Below the pieces are notes generated by a model. It had not been told where the DNA came from and did not search any database. It saw nothing but the letters and a program-made list of their open reading frames with translations. A DNA stretch of 64,000 nucleotides from Euglena gracilis (lineage: Eukaryota > Euglenida > Euglenophyceae > Euglenales), in NCBI GenBank assembly GCA_039621445.1, contig CP154954.1, forward strand, positions 47,409,847 through 47,473,846, in the 5' to 3' direction. Within the stretch, counting starts at the first letter, position 1, and the number at the start of each line of letters is the position of its first letter. Of the stretch, positions 35,472-47,096 are shown piece by piece. The position numbers and the translations under genes are program-made.

Positions 35472-38400
35472 ATGCAACTCATCAAGCGGAACCGCGACAG
35501 CCAGCAGTACCGCGTGGGCGACCTGCGCCTCGGTGCGGGCTCCCAGCTGGTGCAGTTCAGCGTCATGGTCCGCAACGCGCCCTCCGACCCGGCGTCGACC
35601 ACCTCGTGGCGCACGTTCCGGGCCGTGGTGGACGTACCCCCGGGCAGCCCCAACGAGCAGGAGCGGGTGGAGGAGATCATCCGCACCGAGCTCAAAACCA
35701 ACTTCGCCGCCTTCGGGATGTACGCCCGCGACAACCTCCCCGACCTCTACTGCGACCCCGCCACCCAGGAGCCCGTGGCGGTGTGGAACGGCTCGCAGCA
35801 GGTGCTTACCAACGAGGACGTCTTCCGCATCCTCGCCCGCGGCTCCGACGCCGACCGGGACACCATCCTGCGGCGCCAGAAGGACTACTTCTCCCGGCGC
35901 AAGTGCTTCGGCTACCTCGACGACATCCGCCCCAAGCACCGCTCCTTCCGCTACCACATCCAGGGGGTGGACGTGCCGACGCTGATGCGCCTCATCCCCG
36001 ACGAGATCGCGGCCCACGAGTGCAACCGCATGTGCGCCTACGACATGCTGCGGGAGCGCAACCCCCCCTCGGAGCGCGGCCGTGCAATGCCCAATCGGAT
36101 GTTCGAGCCCGCCGTGGTCAACGAGTGGCTGAACGCCAACGGCCACGCCGTGGGGACACTCACCGACGGCCTCTGCCCGGCGGACATCCAGGCGCACGCC
36201 GAGGCCTTCCGCTACGGCCACGCCGCCCTCGACATCACGCGCGGCATCATCCTCCTGCACATCCCGGAGAAGCCCCGCAAGGACTTCCGCACCGTCGCCT
36301 ACACCGTCGTGGGCGATCACGTCATCCCCTTCACGGACAAGGATGTGATCAAAAGCATCATGCACTCGGCCGCCCACCGCCTCGGACGGCGTCGCTTCAC
36401 CGGCTACCACATGATGGATGGACCAGCGGGACTCCACAACGGACACGAGACGGAGACCACGCCCAACCGCCGCAAGCGCATGCGTTCCCTGGACCGCGTC
36501 CTGCACCCGGACACCACCCGGCCTCACAGCGGGACGCGGAGGCAGTCGCCGGACCCGACGCCCCCATCGACTGGGAGGTGGACGAGCGCGAGGACGACTT
36601 CGAGGACGTGCAGTCGGTCCGGTCGGGCGTCGACCGCGTGGGCAACGCCAACAAAAAGACGACGCCCCAGTACCCCCTCGTGACGGACACCGACCGCTTC
36701 CACTTCTTCACCAAGGCTGACGACCAAGCCCTCGTCCGCGCCAAGCTCCGCCCCGACTACCAGGAGGGCCCCCACGCCCACCTGGTCCATTTCTACATCT
36801 GCACCGATGAGCCCGACGTCGAGTTCCTCTACCACTACTGCACCCGCATCCTCGCTTGGGACCCCACCACCGCCGCGCGCAGCTTCAACGGCCAATGCAA
36901 ACAGCTCCGCATCAAGAACGTCATCTGGGTGGCCATCCCGGACATCCACCAACTCCTCAAGCTGCACACCCTCCTCTACCCCAAGGAGCCCTTCCGCCCC
37001 GTGGGCATCGCCTCTTACGCCTGGCGCATGTTGTACAAGGAGCTGTCGCGGATCGGCCGCTTCGGCACCGGTCTCTGGGACTGCCTGTCGCAGTACCCCC
37101 CCAACCTCCAACGCCTCCTCGACAACCACCACCCCTACCACCGCCCCAAGCTCCTCCAGAAGACCTTCCACCCCCCCTACGCCCTCCCCGAGCGGGACGA
37201 CACACCCCCCGCCGAGCTCATCCCCGAGAACCAGCGCCGGCGCGTGGACCTCATCCGCAGCTACACGGCCACCCTCCTCGCCATGCACGCGGACCGCGAC
37301 GAGTTCCCCATCCACGACCTCACCAACCGCGTGGTCCCCTTCGACCCCGTCGAACACGCCGCGATCCCCATCGGACACTACCTCGTCCGCATCCCCTCCG
37401 CCGCCGAGCGGCAAACCCGCGGAACCCACGCCGACTGAGAGCGCCTCCCCTGCTTCGCCCCCGACGCGGAGAAGCGCACCATGAGCCACCGCATGCTCCG
37501 TGCCCTCCTCCACCGCGGCCTCCTCACCCACGCCGACGTGGAGCTCGTGTGCACCACCCACGCCCGCCGTCAGTCCAACTTCGGCGCGGCCCTCGTCACC
37601 GCCTTCGTCAACCTCATCGACACCGTCTACAAACACCCGGGACTCCAGGACCCCGCAGACGCCGCCATCCCCAAGAAGCTCATCAACCAGCTCGTCGGCC
37701 TGTGCAACGGCACCACCGTCCCCTACTCCGGCAACCGCTACGTCTTCCGCAGCCTCGAGGAGATGTACCAGCTCATGCTCCGCGTCTACACCGAGGATCA
37801 GCTGGCCAAGGTCAAGCTGTCCCGCGTCTACGGCCGCGACCCCTACTGGGACCGCACGGAGTACTGCCACTACGAGATGACGACCAGCGGCTGGACCTAC
37901 CGCTCCTTCCACCTGCAGCCCGTCTACAACGTCGTCCTCGAGGACCAGGCCATCCGCATGTTCGACCTCTGTCGGCCCATCCCGCTCAACGCCCTCATCC
38001 AGCTCAACATCGACGCCGTGGAGTACCGCATTCGCCCCGAACACCGCCACGCGGAATGGGTGCGCACCCTGAAACACAATCGCCAGAACATGGACGGCGC
38101 CGACACCCTCACCACGCGGCACCTCCTGGAACAGGGCTTCATCGGCCGCTACAAGTCCGAGGCCATCAAGACCGTCGACAAATGGAAGACCTACTACTAC
38201 AACTACCAACAGGCCCGCACGGACGGACGGATCAAGAAATTCCTCCTCACCGCCCCGGACGCGGCCCCCGAACTCGAGGACCCGGAGTCCCGCGACTGGC
38301 TCGCCTCCTGGCGCTCCACCCTGCGCATCGTCCGTCCGGGGGACGGGGTGCGCGACGGCCGGTACCTGGACGACCTCTGCGGCGAGTGGTTCCGCGAGGC

Positions 38401-40227
38401 CGACACCGAGCGCAGCGGTCTCGTCATCACCGGCCCGGCCGGCACCGGCAAGACCCACCTCCTGCGGCGCCTCCACGACTACGCCGTCCGCCTCTAGTGG
38501 AACGTCGTCCGCACGTCGTTCACCCACGCCGCCTGCGTCGAGTTGGGCTTCGACGCCCTCACCCTCAACAGCCTCTTCGGCCTCGACGGCCGCAACGACC
38601 CCCGCTGCACCATCGTGTACAGCAAGCGCTTCGCCGCCCACCTCCGCCACCTCGAGATCGATCTGTTGATCGTCGACGAGATCTCCATGATCCCCCTCGC
38701 CCTCCTCGAGTGCCTCGTCCTCTTCCACCGCGTCTCCACCCAGACCCGCATCGTCCTCTCGGGCGACTTCCACCAACTGCCCCCCGTCGAGCCCTACGTC
38801 TACGCCCTCCCCTCGGACGACTACAACTACTTCGACAACACCGACATCTTCCCCTACCTCGTCTACGACCGCGTCCGCAACGTCGGCGGTCGATGGGTCC
38901 AGTTGACGGAATGCATGCGCACCGATGACCCCCTCGTCCAGGCCATCTGCGCCAACCCCGCGTGCGTCACCACCACCCTCCGCCCCGAGGACTTCCCCGT
39001 CCGCCCCAACGTCCCCATGTGGCGCTTCCTCTGCCACACCAACCAGACGCGCAAGGCCTGCAACTGGTACTGCATGACGCGCTGGATGGAGCACCACCCC
39101 GATCGCACCGTCTATCCCTTCGACCTCGAGACCGTCTACGTCGACTTCAAGACGTCCCTCAACAACCCCCGCTTCGACGCCGCGCACTTCCGCAAGGAGT
39201 TCCACACCCTCATGGACACCGTACAGCCCGGCGCCTGGCGCAAGCGCAACAACACCAACCAGGAAGCGGTCAAAGATGCGGACGACCCCGCCACGGCGGC
39301 CGACACCACGTGGAATCCGGAGCAGCTCGCCCCGAGGTGGTCGGTCCGGTACCCGACAAGTCGCTGATGAACCCCGGATGGACCCGGCGCGCCCCCCGCC
39401 ACTGGGAGTACCTCCAGAACTTCGTCTACGGCGAGGGCATGGAGGTTGTTAGCCGCAACACCCTCCGCGACCGGAAGCAGCCCGACGGCAGCAACACCCC
39501 CGAGGTCGTCAACAACCGCCGCGCCGTCCTCCAGGCCATCGACCCCGAGAAGCGCACCGTCACACTGCGATGGGTCGACGGCCTCCGGAGAGGCCAACCG
39601 GACGACGACGCGGACACCGCCGACGACGTCGTCCTCACCTTCTTCGACTTCGCCTTCAACTTCACCCCCGGCTTCTGCGTCACCAGCCACATGGCCCAGG
39701 GGGAGACGATCCGCGAGCACTACGGCGTCCTCGACTGGAACCAGATCCGCGCCAACCCCCGCATGGCCTATGTCGCCGTCACCCGCGCCGCCCACCCCGA
39801 CTTCCTCCACATCATCCCCAACTACTACGCCGACCCCTGGGACATCCGCTCCAACGCCCACCTGCCCACCAACGTCCTATGGAAGCTCCACACCGTCCTG
39901 AGCACCGACTCCCTCAACGCCTTCCCGTGGCACCGCATCCTCCTCACCCTCTACCGCGACTGGCTGAAGGACCTCACCGGCACCGACGGCGGCGCCGTCT
40001 TCTGCGCGGAGTGCAACGGGCCGCTGAAGCTGAAGGGCTACATGGACAACGACAACGCCCAGTTCGTCTTCATTAAGGACCCTAACTGGTCCGCTGCGCC
40101 GTCCCCCGATCCTTCCGCTCCCTCCTCCGCCATGCTTCGCATGGTGTGCAAGGCCTGTCACTACGCCATTCTGTTTCCGGACAAGGACCAGGGCAAGGGA
40201 AAGGGCAAGGGCTCCGCTGTACCATGA
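35472..40227 (+). pseudogene. Family-B DNA polymerase fused to Pif1-like SF1 helicase
   Basis: About 1,580 codons from MQLIKRNRDS, interrupted by a missing C near 36,524, in-frame TGA (37,436) and TAG (38,495), and a frameshift between about 39,300 and 39,367. Order: viral PolB N-terminal region; a thumb/linker segment (PVGIASYAWRMLYKEL); motif A-like HDLTNRVVP (37,313); motif B-like KKLINQLVGLCNG (37,673); degenerate motif C LNIDAVEYRI (38,003) in place of DTDS. Then helicase Walker A GPAGTGKT (38,432), Walker B VDEIS (38,672), motif III GDFHQLPPV (38,762) and a C-terminal VAVTRA-type motif (39,775), ending in a Cys-pair segment and Lys/Gly tail. It would replicate the viral genome. No integrase domain is present. 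Confidence 0.72.
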
Positions 40228-40331
40228 GTCTGACCGCCTGCTCGTACTCCTCTCGCACCGGCTTTCAGTGACTTCCCAACCTCTTCTTCGTGCCGCGCGT
40301 CTTCTTCTTCTTTCTTTTTTTTTTCTTCAGC
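40228..40331 (+). other. 3' untranslated region of replication gene
   Basis: GC-rich, then pyrimidine-rich sequence without ORF, leading to the poly(A) signal; the viral-like composition ends here. Confidence 0.5.
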
Positions 40332-40337
40332 AATAAA
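40332..40337 (+). terminator. AATAAA polyadenylation signal
   Basis: AATAAA 105 nt after the helicase stop and after a TTCTTC/T-rich tract; the only well-placed signal after a viral gene in the window. Confidence 0.5.
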
Positions 40338-40560
40338 TCAAAAAATTAATTAAAAACAATTAAAAACAATTAAAAATAATTAAAAACAATTAAAAAACAA
40401 CTAAAAGTAATTAAAAACAATTAAAATTTAATTAAAAACAATTAAATTTAATTAAAAACAATTAAAATTTAATTAAAAACAATTAAAATTTAATTAAAAA
40501 CAATTAAAATTTAATTAAAACCAATTAAAAATAATTAAAAACAATCAAATAAAATCAAAA
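40338..40560. repeat. AT-rich 10-13-bp minisatellite (AATTAAAAAC family)
   Basis: About 20 tandem units of AATTAAAAAC with AATTAAAATTT variants. It starts immediately at the right edge of the GC-rich viral unit. Confidence 0.85.
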
Positions 40561-40848
40561 TTACAAGTTTTTTCCTAATTAATTTCTAATTACATTCAAA
40601 TTACCTTCAAAATTACTCCAAATAACACACAAATCACACAGACAATTCCCAAGTCTCATCGCTCTTTTCCCTCTGCCAAACACCCCAAACAGACAAGGGG
40701 GGGGGGGGGCTTAAAAAATCTCGTTAGGAAAAGAATACCTCGGGCTTCCCGCCTACCTTACCTTACCACTTTCAAAAGCGGCACAAAGCAAGAGCTGGTC
40801 TTACGCCACACAGAAATCTGTGCAACTGACAATCTGCAACGTGGGCAG
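40561..40848. other. Host-like noncoding, G run
   Basis: AT-rich sequence with a 13-base G run near 40,700; no gene seen. Confidence 0.4.
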
Positions 40849-40988
40849 AAGATAAGTGCCAGGGCGAGGATATTGAGGGATATTATGAAGAACAACATGG
40901 ACTAATCATCCAAGCGAAAGTGGTGCATTCTTATGCGCACGCCATGGACTACATTCCAGCTTGCCTAAGTGGTGAAGACTTGCTTTGA
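40849..40988 (+). CDS. Candidate terminal exon
   Basis: After a CAG at 40,846-40,848 the frame reads EDKCQGEDIEGYYEEQHGLI and continues (VVHSYAHAMDYIPACLSGED) to a TGA at 40,986. Amino-acid composition is protein-like and unlike the surrounding noncoding DNA. No joined upstream exon identified. Confidence 0.3.
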
Positions 40989-41600
40989 AGGCCTCCGTGT
41001 TGCCTTGATTTCATTCCTGCTCTGCACAAAACGTCACAAGAAAAAGGTGAGTCTTGGAATCAAAAGTACCTTAGAAAACGCTTCGAAATGTAAATGATGG
41101 TGAAATTGGGTTCAGGGGGCTCAGAAAGCCGGCGGAATGGTCGTTGGAATTCGGGGTTAATTTTATGCCGGGATCCTCTGGAGAAGCATCGGACCCTTTG
41201 CCTAACCATTCTGTGCCTTCCTCAAGGCCAAAAAGGGGCCGAAAATAAAAACAAATTATTGAGTGGCGGAGCATTTGGAAGTGATAGACATTCCTTCAAA
41301 ACACCAAACCCCACTGTTTCCGGCTCTCTGGACGACCTGGGGCTCTGGGGCAAAAAAACACTTCCCACCAGGAAATTGAGGATTCCCCGGGCGAATTACA
41401 ACGAAAAACGCTATAGATTTTGTGAGGCAAATTCCTATTTAGTGTGCTAATTCCTAATTTTAGGGCAAATCCTTTTTTTCATGTGTGTATTCCTGATTTT
41501 TAGTGACAAATGCCTAATTTTGGGTGTAAAATACTGAAATTTGAGAGGTAATCCCAAATTGGGTGTGTCGGTACCTAATTTTGAGTGGCAAACTCCTATT
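40989..41600. other. Host noncoding, short degenerate repeats
   Basis: From 41,440 to 41,600 the motif TCCTAATTT(T)... recurs about six times with variable spacing (also at 52,285-52,445). No gene supported. Confidence 0.4.
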
Positions 41601-43070
41601 TACAACGGAGAGGCACAATTGTTGGACCCGGTCGGTCATTTTCGTTGGCCCCTGCCAGGCAAAAAATGGGAGAATGGAGGAAATTTCCATAGGGCCCCTG
41701 GAGACATGAATAGTTGACCCTCTGACCCATGAAATTCAGGCAAAGCTAGCTCTCAAAATTTCACAAATGTGGGAAGTGAAGGATCATACAACAACTGCTC
41801 CAAAAGCTGTTCCTCAAAGTCTCGCATTGGAATGCCATCAATCCACATGGATGGCCACACTTTACATTAGCTTCCAAAAATTTTCTCCGACGGCAACTCT
41901 AGGAGGCTAGGCACAGTGGGGGGAGGGGGGGGGGGTCCAGGGGGGCGAGCGGGCCGCGCTCGTGCGGCCGCTCGGGGGAAGGACGGGGCGGGGGTCCAGG
42001 GCGCGGCGGCGGCGGCCGCGATCACCATAGGCGGGCGGAACGCATCCTAAAATCGGTGATTTTCGGGTCCAAAAATTGGTCATTTTTTTTGCCATTTTTG
42101 GGCCATTTTTGACCAAAAAAGTGCTTTTTTGGCCGCGCGCAGAGCGCGCGGCCCCCAAATTTGCCATTTTGTGTCCGAAAATGGTCATTTTTGGTCCTTT
42201 TTGGGCCTCAAAAAATCGCGATTTTTTCACCAAAAATTTTTTTCTTGGCTATGCTAGGCACAGTGGGGGGAGGGGGGGTCCAGGGGGGGGGGGGGCGAGC
42301 GGCCTCGCGGGCGGCCGCGCAGGGGCCGCGCAAGGGGGGGGGAGGGGGGGTCCCGGACCCCCCCGAGCGGCGCGCCTAGCCTCCCTAGGGTACAAGCAAC
42401 CTCTTCTAAAGTCTTCCTAAAGCAAAATTGTTCACTTTGGGTTGGAAAAAAACAGCTTTGCCATCACTGTGCATCATGCAAAGCCAGAGGCAATAACAAT
42501 GTGACGGGACGCACCGCTTTTCAAAAACATTTGAAGCTCTGCAATAACCTTCAAAAAATCTACAAAGAATAAAAAAAGGTTCCCCTATGACCTCTGGCTC
42601 CCCTGTGACCTCTGTGACCCCCTTGTGACCCCGGCAATCCAGGGTTTCGTCTCCCAACACCCACAGGGGTCTTTTTTTGCAAAATGAGCAATGCGCGGGA
42701 CCCTCAAGCCATCAAATGCAAACATGAAGCCCAAAAAGAGAGGCGGCAACAAAAATGTGAATTTAGCAACGAAGTTTTCCCAAAGGATGAAGGACAGTTT
42801 ATGAATTCCTTTTGCTTTGCCTTTTTTCACATCGTGGGCATTGCCTCCCATGTGACCTCCCCTGTGACCCCCTGTGACCGCGGCCCACCCCCTTTGGGTG
42901 GAAGATGCGTGGCCATATTGTACAATCAATATGCAGACCCTTGAAGACATTCCCACCAATTCCATTTGAATCTTAGCATCTGCTGTGAAATTTTGAGTTC
43001 CTTGGTTCAGATTCTTACAGACGGGTTTCCCTGCAAAATTGTCTATCAGGGCGTTTTGGAGTTGCCAGTT
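41601..43070. repeat. Mosaic dispersed repeat, copy 1
   Basis: Three blocks (41,610-41,850; about 42,390-42,430; 42,920-43,060) recur in the interval 55,300-55,820, one in the same orientation and others inverted. Inside it, 41,907-42,380 holds two copies of a G-rich block beginning CTAGGCACAGTGGGGGGAGG. Confidence 0.7.
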
Positions 43071-44070
43071 GCGGAACCAGACAAGGGGGGTCCTCGACTC
43101 TCATCCTCTGTACCAAACCAAACTTGTCCACCAAAAATTCATGAAAAGTAATTCTAAAAAATGTGGCATTTCCCCCTCCCCCTCATGCTGCCCAAAAAAG
43201 GGGGTGCAGCCCGCCAAAGGGCGTTAATACAACCAATTTACCCTTAAAATTATTTGCATCTGCACTTCACAACCCAACAGCAAAGAAGGAGTTCGTAGAG
43301 GTCTGGGCTGTTCCTTGCAGTCGTTTCCATCCACCCAGAAAAATGTCACCGGTCTCACACTGAAGGGGGTTGAGCCCCGCGTTCCCCCCGCGTCCCCCCC
43401 CCGCGTCCCCCCCCCCCCCGCGTCCCCACCAAGTGGCTTGGTGCAGGGTTGCATATAGGTATAGGTTTGGCAAAAGACCTATACCTATATGGGGGCGTTT
43501 GGCCGGACCAACCTAGCCGGCTGGCCGGACCAACCTAGCCGGCTGGCAGACCAACCTAGCCAGCCAACATGCCTGTCCCTAGCTGTCCGTCCAGATGAAA
43601 GCCACTTTCCCTAGCCGGCTACCAGACCAAACAATACGTCCGCCGCACGCAGTCATGGCTGCAGCAGGAAAAAAGTGTTTGTGTTCTGGATGGGAATAAG
43701 TTCGCGCGTGCCAAAGTTTGCTTGCACAAGGTCACCGTGCTGAATGTTCGGACCTAAATTCGGACCGCCTGTTGGCTTTATCCCGTGGGTGCTCCGGAAA
43801 AAAAGAAACCTGCCGAAGGCCCCCCCCCCAGAAAAACTGGACCCCACGTGTGGCACCAAAACTGGTTCCCACCTGTGGCACTGAAGGTGCTTCCCAAAAC
43901 TGGGGCAGTCTCAAAGAATTCTTTGCAAAAGATGGCACCAAACTGGGGGGGGGGCTCAACAGAATGATTTCAGAACAAGAACGCTACAACAAAGCCTTTT
44001 TCAAATGCCCTTGGCAAAAAAATGCACCCTGTCCCGCCGTCAGTCCAGGTGAAAGGAATTTTCTCTAGCC
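43071..44070. other. Host noncoding with C-run and 24-bp repeats
   Basis: Contains a CCCCCGCGTCC minisatellite (43,379-43,435), an inverted TATAGG/CCTATA pair (43,455-43,490), and about three units of a GGCCGGACCAACCTAGCC repeat (43,499-43,562). No gene supported. Confidence 0.6.
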
Positions 44071-44107
44071 GTCCGTCCGTCCGTCCGTCCGTCCGTCCGT
44101 CCGTCCG
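44071..44107. repeat. (CCGT)n microsatellite
   Basis: About nine units. Confidence 0.9.
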
Positions 44108-44640
44108 CACGCCTCCTAGGAGCCTGAACCGGCGTTCTGAAACATGGCTTTCAAGGGCTTTCAGCGGATGACCTTAGATTCCCATTCTCTCAAGGGCTTT
44201 CAGCAGATGGCCTTAGATTTCAGCCGTGTTGTATGGTACTCTATTTCACAAAATGGCAAATTTGGCCAAATGGAAATTATTGCACAAAATATCCAATATC
44301 CAGCCAAATACCCCTCAAAACTGCTCAGATATGATTTGCCACATGCCTACAAGCCCTTTTGGACACTTTTTGGCACACCTACTTCCTGCCCGAACCGGCG
44401 TTCTGGACGCCGGTTCGGGCATGAAGCCAGAGCCCCAATACACGGTTTCAAAAGAAATATCTTCGTGATACATAAACTTTTTGGGCTCCCTCGGGGAGGA
44501 AGAATGAGTCTCCAAAAAAAAGTCCCCACCCCATCTCAAAACTTTTGCACACATAAATGCCTTCAGAAGGAAAGAGCACAGGAAGCGAAAATGATAACTC
44601 TTCTGCCTTGTTGATCGGATCACCAACACAACCGACTGTT
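44108..44640. repeat. Dispersed repeat with palindrome
   Basis: Contains a perfect inverted repeat CCCGAACCGGCGT...ACGCCGGTTCGGG at about 44,391-44,420. The flanking sequence (TTTGGACACTTTTTGGCAC before, GGTTTCA after) recurs at 49,025-49,180, where the palindrome is imperfect. Confidence 0.65.
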
Positions 44641-45560
44641 TTTTGGGTCAGAGCTGCAAAACTGTGACAAAATCGGCAGTAAGGTCAGAAAGCTCCAAGG
44701 AGGGATTGTCTTCTAATACGAAAACTGTGTCCAGAACGCTGCTTCACAAAAAGTGCTGCTTCTACCACTATCTCATCCAACAAACTTCGATTGGAGTTTG
44801 CAAGATTTTTTGCACACTGGAAGTGCGCTCCATAGCTGGGAGGGGGTAGTGTCACTTATGGGGGGGGGTGTTTTCTGGGGTGGTCACTTTGCTTTTTGCA
44901 AATGCATACTCCAACCGGCGATGCAACAGGTGATAAAGGACGAAAGAGCATCCAACAAAAACACGGGCAAACAATTCCTTGCAATGTCGTTCATATTTCC
45001 CCCCCAAAATTGTTTTTGGTCACGACATATAGGAGATATAGGAGATATAGGAGGTGGAAAAACCTATACCTATACCTATACCTATACCTATATCTCCAAT
45101 ATCCCTATATTCCTATATGCGACCCTGCTTCGTGTCCCTTTTTGAAGAGGCTTTTCTGCAATGTCCCGTCATGCTTGCTGTGATGAAACAAAGAAGAGGG
45201 GAGAAGGAAAAAGAACGTTGCAAAAACAAGTGAGAAGTCAAAATAATTATCCTTGCCCCGACAAAAAGTGGTACTCTTTCGCACACTCACGCTTCGACTC
45301 TGCCATTTGGGGGGTGGGGGTTGTATAGCGAACAAGTACCCAAAAAACCAGTTGGCCCGCTTGTGATGGGTGAAGGTCAGGGTTGACGTTTTTTTTGTTT
45401 TTTTTTTTTTTTTTTTTTCATTTTTTTTCAAAAGCCACCCCACCATGTTTTTTGTTTTTTGCAAACCACAACCCCAAAAAACATGTTTTTTTTGAAAAAG
45501 CAAAAATTGACCTTTTTCCTTGCGAAATGACCATTTTTTTGAAGAAAATTTTCACGGGTG
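44641..45560. other. Host noncoding with GGAGATATA / CCTATA repeats
   Basis: At 45,025-45,118 a TATAGGAGA series is followed by an inverted CCTATA series, able to fold into a hairpin. Long T and A runs follow. No gene supported. Confidence 0.5.
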
Positions 45561-45615
45561 GTTCGGGTCACGAGGGGGGGGGTCACAGGGGGGGGGGTCA
45601 CGAGGGGGGGTCACA
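45561..45615. repeat. GGTCAC-G-run short repeats
   Basis: Four GGTCAC units separated by G runs; complementary TGTGACC units occur at 42,585-42,880. Confidence 0.6.
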
Positions 45616-46118
45616 TTTTCGGTGGCCAGACTAGAAATCACCGAAAACGAATTTTTGGGAAAAAATCCTTTTTAGGCTCCAAAATAGGAATCCCCCAAAC
45701 GAAAATTAGGAAATCTACCGGAATATTTTGTCAAATTAGGCATCACCGGCCAAGTTTTTCAGAAAAAAAAATGGCTGAACCGGGTCTTAGGTCGGGTTGG
45801 GGGAGGGGGGTCATGGGGGGAACACCCCCTGTGAAGTTTTTTTTTTCAAATGTGTGAAGGTATTTCCAAATCTGTTTTTCTGGTGTTAAAAATCATGCTT
45901 TCAACCCAAGAAATGAATGTTGTAGAGATAAAAAATGCACTTTTTCCCAAAAAAAAACATTGCAAAAAATTTTTCCCCCAAACCCTCCATGACGTTTTTT
46001 TTTGTTTTTTTTTGAAAGAAACATATTTTTTGAAAAAAACAAACCGTCAACCTTGGTGAAGGTCGTGACCTTGCAATTGTCCATTTGTTTCTTCCAGTTT
46101 GTTCGGCACGATCAATGC
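45616..46118. other. Host noncoding, homopolymer-rich
   Basis: No coding or RNA feature seen. Confidence 0.4.
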
Positions 46119-47096
46119 TACCACCCCCCCCCCTTTATTGTCCCCCCCCCTTTATTGTCCCTGGGCCCCGGCCGACGGGGGGAATTTTGGCCCGGCCAAT
46201 GAAATTCGTTTGGTACCCCTTTATTGTCCCCCCCCCCTCATTGTCCGGTAGGGCCTCCTGGGGTAAGGTTGTTTCGATTAATCGATTTTTTGATTAATCG
46301 TTCGCCACCCCTTGATTGATCGTTCATTCGGGGGGGTGATTAATCGAAATAATCGGTCTTCCCAAAGAAACCATTGAAAAAGCAGTGCAGGAAAACACTT
46401 GGGAGTGATAATTTTGGAGGCTCTGTCTCACAGAAATGTCACTGCGCGTTGCTTTCTTTTGGGGGAGCCCCGTTAGGAAACAAACGGGATATATTCATAC
46501 GCACAGACATCAGAGCACGGATGGAAGAGTCATCCAGCTTAGCGCGCAAGTCGCTATGCAGGAGACTCTAGTGAGAAAAACTGCGCTCAACATGGCCACT
46601 TCCTCAGCCTGTGCAATTTTGGGAGGGGGTTGCTTTGCATGTGCCGGTTTTGGCCAAAGTTGCAATTGCAATTTTCAGGTTTTCATTTCGGGTCACCCAT
46701 TGCCCCACCTCCCGTTTCAGCTGTTGCAAAAAAATATCACCCTCATGACCCATTTTTTTTTCAGTAAGGGTAGGCAGTGTGAGGTCAAGCGGTGTTCATC
46801 TTAGCTCTGTCGGCTGATGTCCAGGAAGAAAGGTCAGTTGTTGGTGAGAATGCACGTGCCAATAAGAAAGGGATCCCGGGAAAAAAAATATTTTTAAGGA
46901 AAAACGTTATTTTTCAAGGGAAATGAAGCGTTTGTTGGTCATCATAATGCTAGGAACCCAAAGGGGGCATTAATCGTTCGGTAATCGTTCGCCACCCCCC
47001 GATTAATCGGCATTAATCGTTCGGTGCCGTCGATTAAGATTAATCGTCCAACCTTACCTGGGGGCAGGTCGGTGGGACAATAAAGGGGGGGGGGTA
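46119..47096. mobile_element. Short inverted-repeat element with C-rich termini (composite)
   Basis: Left end TACCACCCCCC...CTTTATTGTCC and right end GGACAATAAAGGGGGG...TA are inverted copies flanked by TA. Inside lies a second inverted pair, GGTAAGGTT...CGATTAATCG near 46,262 and its complement near 47,035-47,058, so one element is nested in another. No transposase ORF, hence non-autonomous. Confidence 0.5.

Larger units (their letters stand above)
21340..37065. repeat. Second copy of the segment 1-15,717 (direct repeat)
   Basis: Direct repeat at an offset of 21,339 for the left 6 kb, growing by a few bases further right through small indels. Over the capsid gene the copies differ at two single bases and two 3-bp indels in 1.6 kb. 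The homology begins at the window edge, so the true left boundary is unseen, and ends at the 22-bp repeat array of the first copy. Confidence 0.95.

Noticed and set aside
37436-37438. Reassigned or recoded stop codon (selenocysteine or alternative code)
   Set aside because: Other genes in the same unit use TGA, TAG and TAA as normal terminators, and a different stop (TAG) also interrupts the same frame.
36524-39205. 893-residue minus-strand ORF opposite the replication gene
   Set aside because: Composition is that of reverse-complemented GC-rich codons (Val/Gly/Glu/Asp), while the plus strand carries polymerase and helicase motifs.
1-40227. Bacterial or phage DNA
   Set aside because: Fibre-like proteins resemble phage ones, but no ribosome-binding sites precede the genes, a poly(A) signal is present, and the flanks contain GT-AG introns and TTAGGG repeats.
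44144-44614. 156-residue ORF in host flank
   Set aside because: It spans a dispersed repeat with a palindrome and lacks splice sites or protein-like composition.
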